From assembly GCA_003155655.1 (NCBI GenBank), contig PMDS01000121.1, positions 1 to 63,215 on the forward strand: DNA of 63,215 bases, given 5' to 3'. The position numbers and the translations under genes are program-made. The notes under the pieces are model-generated. The model was not told the origin of the DNA, did no database searches, and saw nothing but the letters and a program-made list of their open reading frames with translations. Shown piece after piece: positions 45,406 to 55,100 of this stretch; the stretch's first letter is position 1, and every line of letters starts with the position of its first letter. This DNA is from Melioribacter sp. GTDB lineage: Bacteria; Bacteroidota; Ignavibacteria; Ignavibacteriales; Melioribacteraceae.

Positions 45406-45909
45406 TTTACCTGACAAATTTTTGTAAGTATCAAATGCTGTTTTGCCGAAACATACAAAGATAACTTTTTCAATTGATCTTTCTTTATCAAGAAATTCAG
45501 TTACAGTTTCAATGGCAATTTTAGCAGCCCTTTCAAAAGGAAAGGAATATATCCCTGTACTTATTGAAGGAAAGGCAATTGACGTAATGTTATTTTCCAA
45601 TGCAACCGTTAAAGAATTTTTATAACAATTTGCAAGTAATTTATCTTCATTATTATTTCCGCCCCGCCAGATTGGTCCCGCTGTATGGATTACAAATTTT
45701 GCAGGCAGATTATAACCCTTAGTGATTTTTGCTTCGCCTGTTTTACATCCTACCAAAGTTCTGCACTCAGCAAGTAAATTTGGTCCCGCGGCTTTGTGAA
45801 TTGCTCCGTCCACACCGCCGCCGCCAAGAAGGGATGAGTTTGCAGCATTTACAATTGCATCAACGTTTAGTTTTGTAATGTCGCCTTCAATAATATCAAT
45901 TCGTTTCAT
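45391..45909 (-). CDS. Macrodomain ADP-ribose-binding protein (YmdB-like)
   Basis: A 172-residue macrodomain removes O-acetyl or ADP-ribosyl groups. Motifs are [29 protein letters not shown], the binding loop with AGP, and [11 protein letters not shown]. The length is that of a single-domain enzyme. An ADP-ribose hydrolase also fits a genome with a TIR NADase, but no operon link exists. Confidence 0.93.
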   Translation of the reverse strand: MKRIDIIEGDITKLNVDAIVNAANSSLLGGGGVDGAIHKAAGPNLLAECRTLVGCKTGEAKITKGYNLPAKFVIHTAGPIWRGGNNNEDKLLANCYKNSLTVALENNITSIAFPSISTGIYSFPFERAAKIAIETVTEFLDKERSIEKVIFVCFGKTAFDTYKNLSGKLIQE

Positions 45910-45914
45910 TGTGT

Positions 45915-46418
45915 TTATTTATCATTTGTGAATTTGATTATTAAATCTTTATGTGAAGGATATTTATTCAGCAGCTCCTTTCTTGAGGCAAGTATTAAAT
46001 CCTCAAAATTAAATCCGGGCGCAACAGTACAGCCGACCAAAGAAAAATTATTTTTGTCTTCAACTTCTGCTGCAAACAATGTTTCTGCTTTGATTATAAA
46101 TTGCGGCTGTTCGCCATGTTCAATTCCGTTTCCAACTATTGTTTTAGAATATCCATCATTATTGAGGCAATGAATAATTGCCGGGGAGCCCAAATAAAAG
46201 TGCCAGATTTCATCGGACTTTAATTTATGAAAATAAGAGACCTGGTTCCCATGCAGCATATAATATATTGACGTTGAAAAATTTCTTGATCCGGTATAAC
46301 GGTTGGGAAGTGCCGATCCGTCAATTATTTCTTCAGAACGGTAAATCTCTTTATAATATCCTCCTTCTGGATGCGGTAAAAGTCCCATTTTTTTTATAAT
46401 TATATCAGGGTCAACCAT
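45915..46418 (-). CDS. Cupin DUF985-family protein
   Basis: A 167-residue single-domain cupin resembles cupin_5/DUF985: [41 protein letters not shown] and [26 protein letters not shown] lies just upstream of the ATG. It is 5 nt upstream of the macrodomain gene and likely co-transcribed. Structures of this family bind small ligands; the reaction is unknown. Confidence 0.88.
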   Translation of the reverse strand: MVDPDIIIKKMGLLPHPEGGYYKEIYRSEEIIDGSALPNRYTGSRNFSTSIYYMLHGNQVSYFHKLKSDEIWHFYLGSPAIIHCLNNDGYSKTIVGNGIEHGEQPQFIIKAETLFAAEVEDKNNFSLVGCTVAPGFNFEDLILASRKELLNKYPSHKDLIIKFTNDK

Positions 46419-46696
46419 ATTCTATTCCTCCTTATTATTGCTAGAAGAAATTTTTACATTATTGAATTATAAGAGAAAAATTAATGATTTCTTATAACTA
46501 ATTAAATCTTATCAAATTTACGAATCCACTTATTATTAGGATCAAGCCTCTAAAATCTATTCTAACTGTCTTAGTTTAGCGTTTAGTCTCATATTGACAC
46601 GAATAAATTGAAATAAATTGATACTAACGCAAAAAATAGGAGTATTCTGTGGCATTCTAATTGTTAGAAATACCGTGTATGAATTAATAGAAAGTT

Positions 46697-47116
46697 ATGG
46701 AACTTATACAGATTATATATGATGTACTTTTGTTTGGTATTTTACTTCTAATATTTGTGGTTGTAATTTCCTTTGTATTATCAAAGAAATCGAACGAAGA
46801 TGCAATTTCTCATAATGCAAACGTTGTTGAACCATTACTTCGAAAGACAGTGGATAAACAAAATTCAATTATGGAACAACAATTACAGAGAACGAACCAG
46901 ACGAATGCAAATCTGCAAATCTTTAGGATAGACCAGCACAGACCAAAAGAAGTAAAAGTTGTTCGTAAGCCTACGATAATTGATAGAGCCTCCCAGGAAA
47001 AAATTAGAAATGAAGAAAGCCCTCTTAAAAAAACAAATGGCGACAAGAAACGTTATACAATTGTCAATGATGAAATGAAAAAAACGCGTTCCAGTGTAGC
47101 AAATTTTTACTTATAA
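46697..47116 (+). CDS. Single-pass membrane protein of unknown function
   Basis: A 139-residue protein has one N-terminal transmembrane helix (about 9-30, VLLFGILLLIFVVVISFVL), a glutamine/asparagine-rich coiled stretch, and a basic C-terminal tail. I recognise no family. It has no Shine-Dalgarno and stands alone, upstream of a 515-bp region with operator-like repeats. Confidence 0.55.
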   Translation: MELIQIIYDVLLFGILLLIFVVVISFVLSKKSNEDAISHNANVVEPLLRKTVDKQNSIMEQQLQRTNQTNANLQIFRIDQHRPKEVKVVRKPTIIDRASQEKIRNEESPLKKTNGDKKRYTIVNDEMKKTRSSVANFYL

Positions 47117-47170
47117 AAAATCCTTCTAATTTAAATTACTGCACCTATTATTAATAAATATTAGTATATC

Positions 47171-47240
47171 TTAGTAGAACTACTAACCTTTTTCACCGAA
47201 AACATACCAAAATTGTCATAACCATTAGTATAACTACTAA
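47171..47240. promoter_or_regulatory. Two TTAGTA-N4-TACTAA operator-like palindromes
   Basis: TTAGTAGAACTACTAA (47171-47186) and TTAGTATAACTACTAA (47225-47240) are almost identical 16-bp palindromes 54 bp apart. Such spacing suits a dimeric or looping repressor. No start codon lies close downstream, so the controlled transcript is unknown. Confidence 0.45.
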
Positions 47241-47458
47241 AGTTTTTGTCAATTCTATCTTTAAATTTTCACTTGTAAAATCAAGATTTATTTGTTCTTT
47301 GAAGAATTAAAAATGGTTTAGAATATTAAATCGGGGGGTTCTTAAATTTTCTAATTATTAGTTCTATCCATTTTTTATGAATTGGTCTTGCATTTCGTGG
47401 TATTATGATTATTGTTGAATAATCTTGGCCACTCACTGATAATACAATCTTATCTCGG

Positions 47459-47487
47459 AAAAGATTCAGTGGGGGGGTGAATCTTTT
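47459..47487. other. Hairpin with seven-G loop
   Basis: AAAAGATTCA (47459-47468) pairs perfectly with TGAATCTTTT (47478-47487), enclosing GTGGGGGGG. A second G6 tract is at 47332-47337. The structure could be a terminator of an unannotated transcript or a protein or quadruplex target. Confidence 0.5.
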
Positions 47488-47564
47488 CTGATACTTTCAC
47501 TTGATTGATAAATGCAATTCGGATTCTTAATCTATTTTCTCCTTCTAAAAAGTAATTTAGTCAT

Positions 47565-47605
47565 CAAAAATCCCGCTCCGTTAGCCAACAGATGCGGGAT
47601 TTCTT
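47565..47605. terminator. Hairpin between 47.3-kb region and the 47632 gene
   Basis: AAATCCCGC and GCGGGATTT pair around a 17-nt loop with CCGTTAGCCAACAG, followed by a T-rich run. It probably ends the minus-strand gene at 47632 or a plus-strand transcript. Confidence 0.6.
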
Positions 47606-47631
47606 TTTATTAGAAATAAGATTCAAAATTA

Positions 47632-49332
47632 TTATGCCTTCATCCTTTCACCTTTTTCTTCCTTTATAAATAACCACCCAACAACCTTGCCTATATCAAT
47701 AGTCTCAAAATTGTTCCAATATTTCTTTGTTCTTACATACATTGAACTTGTATCTGATGAAGGTATCTGGTTTGTTTCTTCAATTAATTTATTTATTCTT
47801 TCCTGCCAGGCTTTCATATTGGTTTCGCGCAAGTCTATCCAGCCGTCATGTGTCCACATCTCTATATTTGCAGATGTAATATCCAGTTCATTATCTCCAT
47901 GGAATGGTGGAATTTTTATTTCATTTCCACGAAGTAACGATTTACCATCTGGAAATAAGATAGGTATTCCGATAGAAATGATTTCATTACGTAGTTTTGA
48001 ATTCGTTTTTATAATCTCAAAAGCTTTTTTGGATAATTCCATTGGTGTTTCTTTTAAAATTGCCGGAAAATTTCCATGGATCAGTTTTAGTATATTAATT
48101 TCATGAAGTAGTTTTGACAATCGCGGAGGACCCAACAGTTCAAACGCGATGCTGTTCGTCTTATTAATTTCTTCTAGTTCTTCAAGTTTTTCCACTGCCG
48201 TATGCTGCATAAATCCGGCGCGGTATGTTGGTTCTAAAGTTGCATTATCAAGAGCATTTATTATATCATGCCCCGTATTGCCTCCTTTAATCTCATAAAT
48301 TGCGTCAACGGCAATTTCCTCAGGAGTTACGTATTCCATTTGACCTTGAGTGGTAATTGCCTCAAACTCCCCGCGCGAAAAAGTCCCATTTTCACCGGTG
48401 TCAATAAATACCGATTTCAGCGTGTTTCCGCTCGTTTTATACTTTTTATCAGATCTAATCTGAAATTTTTCATTCAATGTAACAGCTTCTTCTATACCTA
48501 CATCAAGAATTTCTATTGGTTTACCTTGTTTTTTAATTTCGCCGAATTCTATTCTCTTCCAGGCTATTGCAGCGGTTGGTTTTATTTCCTTTGTGATTGG
48601 TGCATCTGGAGTTCTGCCCATTAAAAATAATAGTAATGTATGGGCTCCTGCTACCGATGATTTGCTCAGTAACACTCTTGATGGCTTTTCTTCGCTATGT
48701 GTATATGGAATGTTCAACCCCATTCCTCCCGTACCGCTTGTTCCAATTTTTACATAGATCTTTGTCTTGAATTCATTCATTGAATTATAAAGTATCTGAA
48801 CATGTCTGATTAATTGCGGAGTGTAAAGTGTGCATAATAGCTTTTCAGTCTCTGCTGTTAACTCTTCAAGAGGGGATTTATTCTCGATTGTTTTTTTAAT
48901 TTTATGGTAAGTTGTATATACATCCTGGTAAGCAATGCCTGTCGCAGAATTAATACAGTCAATAATTATATCCGGTTTATACTCACTCAACAATTTGTAT
49001 ATTGATGATGCATGAAGAACTTCATCGGATAATTCCTCCATTGTATCTTTCATAAGAACTTTTCTTGTATCATAGTTGTCAAGCAGGTCATAACGGTTCA
49101 TGTCCTTGAATTTATGACGCACAAAAATATTTCCCCACCATGGAACAAAATAATCTTTAGGCTGACCTGGAAATTCTTTATGAAGACGCACAACTTCATC
49201 TTCTGCTTCTTCTTTTTTTAATGATGTAACAATTATTTGCTTTGGTTTCTCCGGGATAAGCTTTCTAATAACTGCATTACCAACTAAGCCCCAGCCTCCA
49301 AGAACCAAAACTGATTTATTTTGAATATCCAT
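47632..49332 (-). CDS. NAD(P)-binding Rossmann-fold protein of unknown role
   Basis: A 566-residue cytoplasmic protein begins with an SDR/epimerase-type dinucleotide motif (VLVLGGWGLVGNAVIRKL). Residues IDCINSATGIAYQDVY and KIYVKIGTSGTGGMGLNIPYTHSEE resemble the family core. The C-terminal half is long and unlike classic epimerases. Substrate and pathway cannot be named. It is divergent from the EIIA gene. Confidence 0.7.
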   Translation of the reverse strand: MDIQNKSVLVLGGWGLVGNAVIRKLIPEKPKQIIVTSLKKEEAEDEVVRLHKEFPGQPKDYFVPWWGNIFVRHKFKDMNRYDLLDNYDTRKVLMKDTMEELSDEVLHASSIYKLLSEYKPDIIIDCINSATGIAYQDVYTTYHKIKKTIENKSPLEELTAETEKLLCTLYTPQLIRHVQILYNSMNEFKTKIYVKIGTSGTGGMGLNIPYTHSEEKPSRVLLSKSSVAGAHTLLLFLMGRTPDAPITKEIKPTAAIAWKRIEFGEIKKQGKPIEILDVGIEEAVTLNEKFQIRSDKKYKTSGNTLKSVFIDTGENGTFSRGEFEAITTQGQMEYVTPEEIAVDAIYEIKGGNTGHDIINALDNATLEPTYRAGFMQHTAVEKLEELEEINKTNSIAFELLGPPRLSKLLHEINILKLIHGNFPAILKETPMELSKKAFEIIKTNSKLRNEIISIGIPILFPDGKSLLRGNEIKIPPFHGDNELDITSANIEMWTHDGWIDLRETNMKAWQERINKLIEETNQIPSSDTSSMYVRTKKYWNNFETIDIGKVVGWLFIKEEKGERMKA

Positions 49333-49493
49333 AAATGTACTTTCTTCATTATTGAAAATATCTTTGTTGAAAACTTACTCTTTGCCTTTAAGCCCTGCAA
49401 GAAAATTAGGTTAATCATTCTTTAACTTTATTTTGATAAAACAGTACCGCTTTGTTAAATTGCCCTCGCAAAAAATAGCGAGATTGATAACAG

Positions 49494-49967
49494 ATGAAAA
49501 TTTGTGACATTTTAAGAGTCGACAAAATTATTCCTTCTTTAAAGGGGAAAGAAAAAAATGAAGTTATTGATGAACTGGTTAATCTTTTCAAAAATGATTC
49601 ACGTGTAAAAGATGTTGACGACCTGAGAATTGCCGTGCAGGAAAGAGAAAAAATTATGTCTACCGGGGTTGGTAAAGGCTTTGGCATTCCTCACGCAAAG
49701 ACTAACAGCGTCAACGACATTATTGCTGCATTTGGCAAACTGGATGTTCCAATTGATTTTCAAGCTCTTGATGAGCAGTCGGTTAACCTGGTTTTTCTTC
49801 TTGTTGGTAAAGAAAATATGGTTGGTCCGCATATTAAACTGCTCAGCCGCATTTCTAGAATGATGAACAAGGATGAATTCCGCCAAAATTTATCTAAGGC
49901 TAAGACGGCTCAAGAAATTTATTCCCTTTTTGAAGAAGAAGAAAAACAATACTTTGAAACTACATAA
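49494..49967 (+). CDS. ptsN: PTS EIIA-Ntr domain protein
   Basis: A 157-residue PTS_EIIA type 2 domain. The phospho-acceptor histidine lies in GIPHAKT (about residue 68), following MSTGVGKGFG. No sugar permease is adjacent, so a regulatory role like PtsN is more likely than transport. It is 8 nt upstream of hisS. Confidence 0.87.
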   Translation: MKICDILRVDKIIPSLKGKEKNEVIDELVNLFKNDSRVKDVDDLRIAVQEREKIMSTGVGKGFGIPHAKTNSVNDIIAAFGKLDVPIDFQALDEQSVNLVFLLVGKENMVGPHIKLLSRISRMMNKDEFRQNLSKAKTAQEIYSLFEEEEKQYFETT

Positions 49968-49975
49968 CTAACCTA

Positions 49976-51235
49976 ATGATTAAAGCCGTTACAGGTACTC
50001 GGGATATTCTGCCGAATGATATTTCAAGGTGGAATTACCTTCAGGCAATAGTTGAATCCGTTTTTTCAAGATTTAATTATAAAGAAATCCGCACACCAAT
50101 TTTTGAAACAACCTCTCTTTTTGCAAGGGGTATTGGTGAAGCTACTGACATTGTAAGCAAAGAGATGTATACTTTCCTCGATAGAAGTGCAGAAAGTATT
50201 ACTCTAAGACCGGAAATGACTGCCGGTGTAGTTCGTGCGTTTATTGAGCATTCACTTGATAAGAAACAAAATTTGAATAAGCTGTTTTATTTTGGACCTA
50301 TGTTCCGCCAGGAAAGACCCCAGGCCGGTAGATTTAGACAGTTTCATCAGTTTGGTGCGGAAGCATTAGGCAGCAGCGACCCCATGCTTGATGCTGAAAT
50401 GATTATTATGGCTTACGATATTTTTGCTAATCTTGGTCTTAAAAATTTGCTTGTAAAAATTAATTCTTTGGGAATTCCATCATCCCGTGAAAATTATAAG
50501 AGCATTCTAAAAAATTATATAAGTCCGCATTTTGAAAAACTTACCTCGGAAAGCAAGAAAAGATTTGAAACCAATATTTTAAGATTGTTTGACAGCAAGG
50601 AAGAAAATGACCGGGGAGTAATGGCAAACGCTCCGTTGTTGATTGATTATCTTGATGATGATAGTTTGCAGCATTTTGAAAAAGTTAAACAAGTGCTTAG
50701 TAGTTCAAATATTCCTTTCGAAGTTGATCCAAAGCTGGTTAGAGGTCTTGACTATTATACCCATACAACGTTTGAAGTTATAAGCGGAAGCGTTGGCTCG
50801 CAGAGCGCTTTGTGCGGAGGCGGCAGGTACAATTTATTGGTTAAAGAACTTGGTGGAAACGAGACTCCGGGTATTGGTTTTGCCGCCGGTATTGAAAGAA
50901 TTTTGTTAGCATGCGAAAATGAAAAATCATTTGCTGTTAATGATGATGAACTGGATCTGTTTATTATTACTTTAGATAAAGGGTTGGAAAATTTTTCATA
51001 TAAAACTTCTGTTGAGTTTAGAAGAAAAGGTGTGACTGTTGAACTGGATTATCTTAGCCGCAGTGTAAAGGCGCAGATGAGGGAAGCTAATAGGGTTAAT
51101 GCTAAGTTTGCTCTACTTGTTGGCGGAGAAGAATATGCTAAGGGAGAAATTGTGCTTAAAAATATGAAGAATGGTGAACAGAATAATTTTCCGGCTAATG
51201 AACTTGAGAAAGTACTTTCCATTATAAGGGGATAA
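49976..51235 (+). CDS. hisS: Histidine--tRNA ligase
   Basis: A 419-residue class II synthetase charges tRNA-His. Motif 1 and 2 regions are visible (AVTGTRDILPND; LRPEMTAGVVRAFIEH; GPMFRQERPQAGRFRQFHQFG). The histidine-specific motifs LVRGLDYYTHTTFEV and the GGGRYNLLVKELGG loop are also present. A C-terminal anticodon-binding domain follows. Spacing of 8 nt to ptsN and 2 nt to the next gene suggests one transcript. Confidence 0.96.
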   Translation: MIKAVTGTRDILPNDISRWNYLQAIVESVFSRFNYKEIRTPIFETTSLFARGIGEATDIVSKEMYTFLDRSAESITLRPEMTAGVVRAFIEHSLDKKQNLNKLFYFGPMFRQERPQAGRFRQFHQFGAEALGSSDPMLDAEMIIMAYDIFANLGLKNLLVKINSLGIPSSRENYKSILKNYISPHFEKLTSESKKRFETNILRLFDSKEENDRGVMANAPLLIDYLDDDSLQHFEKVKQVLSSSNIPFEVDPKLVRGLDYYTHTTFEVISGSVGSQSALCGGGRYNLLVKELGGNETPGIGFAAGIERILLACENEKSFAVNDDELDLFIITLDKGLENFSYKTSVEFRRKGVTVELDYLSRSVKAQMREANRVNAKFALLVGGEEYAKGEIVLKNMKNGEQNNFPANELEKVLSIIRG

Positions 51236-51237
51236 AC

Positions 51238-51756
51238 TTGTCACTTAGAAGACCTAAAACAATTCCAAAAATTCCTAAGACAAGAAAGAAGAAAGCTCAT
51301 ACTTCTCTTACTGCTATTCCGGTAAAAAAACCTGATAAACTGGAATACGTATGTAAAGCATTTTATGGATATGATGTTATTAAGGGAAAACAATTTTGTG
51401 TCTTTGCAATTGAGACTATAGTTGAATTCACAAGCTTCGCTTACGAAATTTCTGTTGAGGTTATTAAAGAAAAAAACGTAATCAATTTAATTCTTATGGG
51501 TCTTAGCGCAAAAACTAATGTTGTTCCCTTAGTTCAACCGGCAAGAACTGAAGTTTTGTTTCAGGATTTGGTTGGAGACTATACGGTAAATGTTGTTAAA
51601 CAGGATGGCGCCATCAATACTGCGGAATATCATTTCAACATCTTTAAAAAAGAAATTTTGCTGACCAAACATTACAAACCTAAAAAGAAAAATAACAGGC
51701 TCTTCTGCAGATTTGAAGTCGCATTAGATGAATTCTCTTTTCCGGATAATAAGTAA
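51238..51756 (+). CDS. Conserved-looking protein of unknown function
   Basis: A 172-residue protein with a lysine/arginine-rich N-terminal tail (RRPKTIPKIPKTRKKKAH) and a predicted beta-rich core. The start is TTG at 51238, two bases after hisS. It lies between hisS and rlmB, so an RNA- or ribosome-linked function is possible by position only. Confidence 0.6.
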   Translation: MSLRRPKTIPKIPKTRKKKAHTSLTAIPVKKPDKLEYVCKAFYGYDVIKGKQFCVFAIETIVEFTSFAYEISVEVIKEKNVINLILMGLSAKTNVVPLVQPARTEVLFQDLVGDYTVNVVKQDGAINTAEYHFNIFKKEILLTKHYKPKKKNNRLFCRFEVALDEFSFPDNK

Positions 51757-51802
51757 AACCGCTCTTTATGAATTTTTATTGTGATAAAGTAAAGGAGTAT
51801 TC

Positions 51803-52534
51803 TTGAGTAAAATATTTGGCAGGAAACCGGTTCTTGAAGCGCTAAAATCTAATGTGCAGATTGAGGTGATATATATTTCATTCGGGCAGCATGGTGAAGC
51901 AATAAATCAAATCTTCGCTGCGGCAAAAAAACAGGGAATCAAGATCAGCCAGCTCTCAGTTTCAAGATTTGATAATATTGCCGAAGGTCAAAGTACTCAG
52001 GGTGTAATTGCTCTTAAAAGCGCGCAAAAATATTTTGATTTTGATGAATTAATCGGGTACTCAAAAAAATCTTCTCTACCATTGTTACTACTTCTTGATT
52101 CAATTCAGGATACTCATAATCTAGGTGCAATTCTTAGAACTGCCGAATGTGCCGGTGTGGATGGCGTAATTATTACAACAAATCAAAGTGCGCCTGTTAA
52201 TGAAACTGTAGAAAAAATTTCTGCGGGCGCTGTTTCACATATAAAGATTTGCAAAGTAAATAATCTTGTTCAGGCTATTCAGCAATTGAAAAAAGAAGGA
52301 TTTTGGATAATTGGTTCTCACCTTGGAGAACAATCGAAAAATTATACTACGGTCGATTACAAAATGCCTGTTGCTTTGGTACTTGGCAATGAAGAAAAAG
52401 GTATACGCAAACTTGTAGCGGAGAATTGCGATTTTATTGTCAAAATTCCTATGAAAGGCAAAATTAATTCACTTAATGTTTCCGTCTCCTCAGGCATCCT
52501 GCTCTTCGAAATATTGAGAAATAGAAATATATAA
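51803..52534 (+). CDS. rlmB: 23S rRNA (guanosine-2'-O-)-methyltransferase, RlmB/TrmH family
   Basis: A 243-residue SPOUT methyltransferase has an N-terminal substrate-binding domain (IFGRKPVLEALKSN). The knot domain follows: DSIQDTHNLGAILRTAECAGVDGVI, LVLGNEEKGI, and NVSVSSGILLFE. The start is TTG with AAAGGAG 6 nt upstream. RlmB methylates G2251 in E. coli. Confidence 0.92.
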   Translation: MSKIFGRKPVLEALKSNVQIEVIYISFGQHGEAINQIFAAAKKQGIKISQLSVSRFDNIAEGQSTQGVIALKSAQKYFDFDELIGYSKKSSLPLLLLLDSIQDTHNLGAILRTAECAGVDGVIITTNQSAPVNETVEKISAGAVSHIKICKVNNLVQAIQQLKKEGFWIIGSHLGEQSKNYTTVDYKMPVALVLGNEEKGIRKLVAENCDFIVKIPMKGKINSLNVSVSSGILLFEILRNRNI

Positions 52535-52554
52535 TTAAATAGTAAGGGGATAAT

Positions 52555-53049
52555 ATGGGGTATTTGGTAAAACAGGAAGAGATCTTCGGAAAAATTTATT
52601 TCCTGAGAGGTGAGAAGGTCATACTCGATCAAGATATAGCAATGCTTTATGGTGTTGAACTTAAAGTATTAAATCAAGCCGTTAAAAGAAATCTAAATAG
52701 ATTTCCATCTGACTTCATGTTCAAACTATCTGATATGGAATTTAAAAACTTGAGGTCACAATTTGTGACCTCAAGTTGGGGTGGAAGAAGGTACTTACCC
52801 TATGCTTTCACAGAACAAGGAGTTGCTATGCTTTCCGGTTTATTAAATTCAGATAGGGCTGTTAAAGTCAATATAGAAATTATGCGCGCATTTGTTCAAT
52901 TGAGAAGATTAATAGATACCAATAAAGAACTTGCAAAGAAAATAGAGAAACTCGAAGCAAAATATGATAAGCAATTTAAAATTGTTTTTGATGCAATTAG
53001 AGAATTAATTAGAGTGGACGTTAAACCAAAAAGAAAAATCGGTTTTTGA
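52555..53049 (+). CDS. ORF6N-domain DNA-binding protein
   Basis: A 164-residue protein has the ORF6N domain ([35 protein letters not shown], then [15 protein letters not shown]), a family found in phages and mobile elements and scattered in bacterial genomes. The coding DNA contains a perfect 15-bp inverted repeat (52747-52777). There is a C-terminal coiled coil ([15 protein letters not shown]). Role is probably regulatory, target unknown. Confidence 0.85.
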   Translation: MGYLVKQEEIFGKIYFLRGEKVILDQDIAMLYGVELKVLNQAVKRNLNRFPSDFMFKLSDMEFKNLRSQFVTSSWGGRRYLPYAFTEQGVAMLSGLLNSDRAVKVNIEIMRAFVQLRRLIDTNKELAKKIEKLEAKYDKQFKIVFDAIRELIRVDVKPKRKIGF

Positions 53050-53265
53050 ATTAGCTTTTGTATGGTGCTGAGATAGGAATGACATGATTTGCATAACATT
53101 GAAGGTTGCTTTGAAGACCTTCCAGGTTGCTTAGAAACAAAACTAACTTCACAGAAATCTTTAGGATCACTTTAAAGACCTTGAATGTTACACTGAATGA
53201 GAAAACCTTGAAGGTTGCTTTGAAGACCTTCGAGGTTGCTAAGAGACTTTGTGACCTTAAAAAAG
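53050..53265. repeat. Degenerate tandem array of GAAGGTTGCTTTGAAGACCTT units
   Basis: Related units of roughly 21-22 bp recur at about 53099-53140 and 53205-53245, with diverged ones between (GACCTTGAATGTTAC, AACCTTGAAGGTTGC). Open frames on both strands have low-complexity TLK/VF composition and are not genes. The rest of 53266-53493 has a GTAGTGTCTTAGTGCCTTTG repeat but no gene. Confidence 0.6.
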
Positions 53266-53493
53266 GGAAAGCCCCTTTCCTGTGCATTCATGTAATAACG
53301 TGTGGTGTCCTTATCGTAGTGTCTTAGTGCCTTTGTGGCAAAGAATTAACTGCCTCAAGGACACAAAGTCATTAAACCACGTTGTCATTCTCTTTTGGAA
53401 CGTTTTTGCTCTAAAATTCGTTATATTTTTAATCTTGACAAAAAATTCAAGATTGCCTAATTTTGTATAGAATAAAATAATGAATGATCTAAA

Positions 53494-54981
53494 ATGGCCA
53501 AAATAGAAGAAAACGTACCCAGCCAGGTCGAAGAAACCAGCGACGATATGAAGATGCTTGACGATCTCACAAACTCAGAATACAAGTGGGGTTTTATTAC
53601 CGATATTGATTCTGATACCGTGGCTAAAGGGCTGAATGAAAAAGTTGTAATTTTTATTTCTCAAAAGAAAAATGAACCGGAATGGATGACCGAATGGCGT
53701 TTAAAGGCATTCCGTTACTGGCAAAAAATGGAAGAACCAAAATGGGCTAATGTTAAATATCCGCCAATAGATTTCCAGAATATAAGCTACTACTCAGCGC
53801 CAAAACAAAAACCGCAATTAAATAGTCTCGAAGAAGTTGACCCCGAATTACTGAAGACATTCGAGAAACTTGGTATTCCCCTTGAAGAACAAAAAATTCT
53901 TTCTGGTGTTGCCGTTGATGCTGTCTTTGACTCTGTTTCTGTAGCTACAACATTTAAGGAAGCCCTAAAAGAAAAAGGAATTATTTTTTCGTCTGTTTCT
54001 GAGGCTGTTAAAGAGCATCCTGATCTGGTAAAAAAATATTTAGGTTCAGTTGTTCCTTATACAGATAATTATTATGCGGCATTGAACGCTGCTGTTTTCA
54101 GCGATGGCTCTTTCGTTTACATCCCCAAGGGTGTCAGATGCCCGATGGAGCTCTCTACTTATTTCAGGATCAATTCCCAGGAGACAGGACAGTTTGAACG
54201 TACTCTCATTATTGCCGAAGAAGGTGCTTACGTAAGCTATCTTGAAGGCTGCACAGCGCCTATAAGGGATAACAACCAATTACATGCGGCAGTTGTGGAA
54301 CTGGTTGTTCTGGATAATGCTCAAATAAAATATTCAACTGTACAGAATTGGTATCCGGGTGATAAAGAGGGAAAAGGGGGTATATATAATTTTGTAACTA
54401 AACGCGGTGCTTGCAGGGGAAAAAATTCTAAAATTTCTTGGACTCAAGTTGAAACAGGTTCTTCAATTACCTGGAAATATCCGGGCTGCATATTGCAGGG
54501 TGATAATTCAGTTGGAGAATTCTATTCGGTAGCTGTTACAAATAATTATCAACAGGCTGATACCGGCACAAAAATGATTCACATTGGTAAGAACACAAGA
54601 AGTACTGTTGTCTCTAAAGGAATTTCTGCAGGACACGGAAATAATTCCTACCGTGGTTTAATTAGGGTTGGAAAAAATGCTGAAGGAGCCCGCAATTTTA
54701 CTCAATGCGATTCTATGCTTATGGGCGATAAATGCGGTGCGCATACTTTTCCGTATATCGAAGTTGAAAACGAATCAGCTAAAGTTGAACATGAAGCCAC
54801 AACATCTAAAATTGGCGAAGATCAAATTTTTTATCTTAACCAGCGCGGCATTGCAACAGAAGACGCGGTTAATATGATTGTTAATGGATTCTGCAAAGAA
54901 GTATTCAAAGAATTGCCGATGGAATTTGCAGTTGAAGCTCAAAAACTTTTGGCTATCTCACTGGAAGGAAGCGTTGGATAA
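53494..54981 (+). CDS. sufB: Fe-S cluster scaffold subunit SufB
   Basis: SufB forms the SufBC2D complex that builds iron-sulfur clusters. The 495-residue protein has the N-terminal YKWGF(I/V) segment and [14 protein letters not shown]. Its core beta-helix has [26 protein letters not shown] and [29 protein letters not shown]. No clear Shine-Dalgarno is present, as is common here. It starts the suf operon. Confidence 0.96.
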   Translation: MAKIEENVPSQVEETSDDMKMLDDLTNSEYKWGFITDIDSDTVAKGLNEKVVIFISQKKNEPEWMTEWRLKAFRYWQKMEEPKWANVKYPPIDFQNISYYSAPKQKPQLNSLEEVDPELLKTFEKLGIPLEEQKILSGVAVDAVFDSVSVATTFKEALKEKGIIFSSVSEAVKEHPDLVKKYLGSVVPYTDNYYAALNAAVFSDGSFVYIPKGVRCPMELSTYFRINSQETGQFERTLIIAEEGAYVSYLEGCTAPIRDNNQLHAAVVELVVLDNAQIKYSTVQNWYPGDKEGKGGIYNFVTKRGACRGKNSKISWTQVETGSSITWKYPGCILQGDNSVGEFYSVAVTNNYQQADTGTKMIHIGKNTRSTVVSKGISAGHGNNSYRGLIRVGKNAEGARNFTQCDSMLMGDKCGAHTFPYIEVENESAKVEHEATTSKIGEDQIFYLNQRGIATEDAVNMIVNGFCKEVFKELPMEFAVEAQKLLAISLEGSVG

Positions 54982-55100
54982 AGCAATTGAGAATTGAGCC
55001 CTTCGACAGGCTCAGGTTAAAAATTGAGAATTTAGAATAATTTTTTTTAAATGCTAACAGCTAACCGCTAATAGCTAGTAGCTAAAGTCCGGGAGTAACA

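Noticed and set aside
52555..53049. Prophage signalled by the ORF6N gene
   Set aside because: No other phage gene is near; ORF6N genes often stand alone in Bacteroidota.
53050..53265. CRISPR-like array
   Set aside because: Units vary too much, spacers are not of fixed length, and no cas genes are present.
53051..53327. Open frames on both strands in the 53-kb repeat array
   Set aside because: They translate degenerate tandem repeats and have low-complexity composition.
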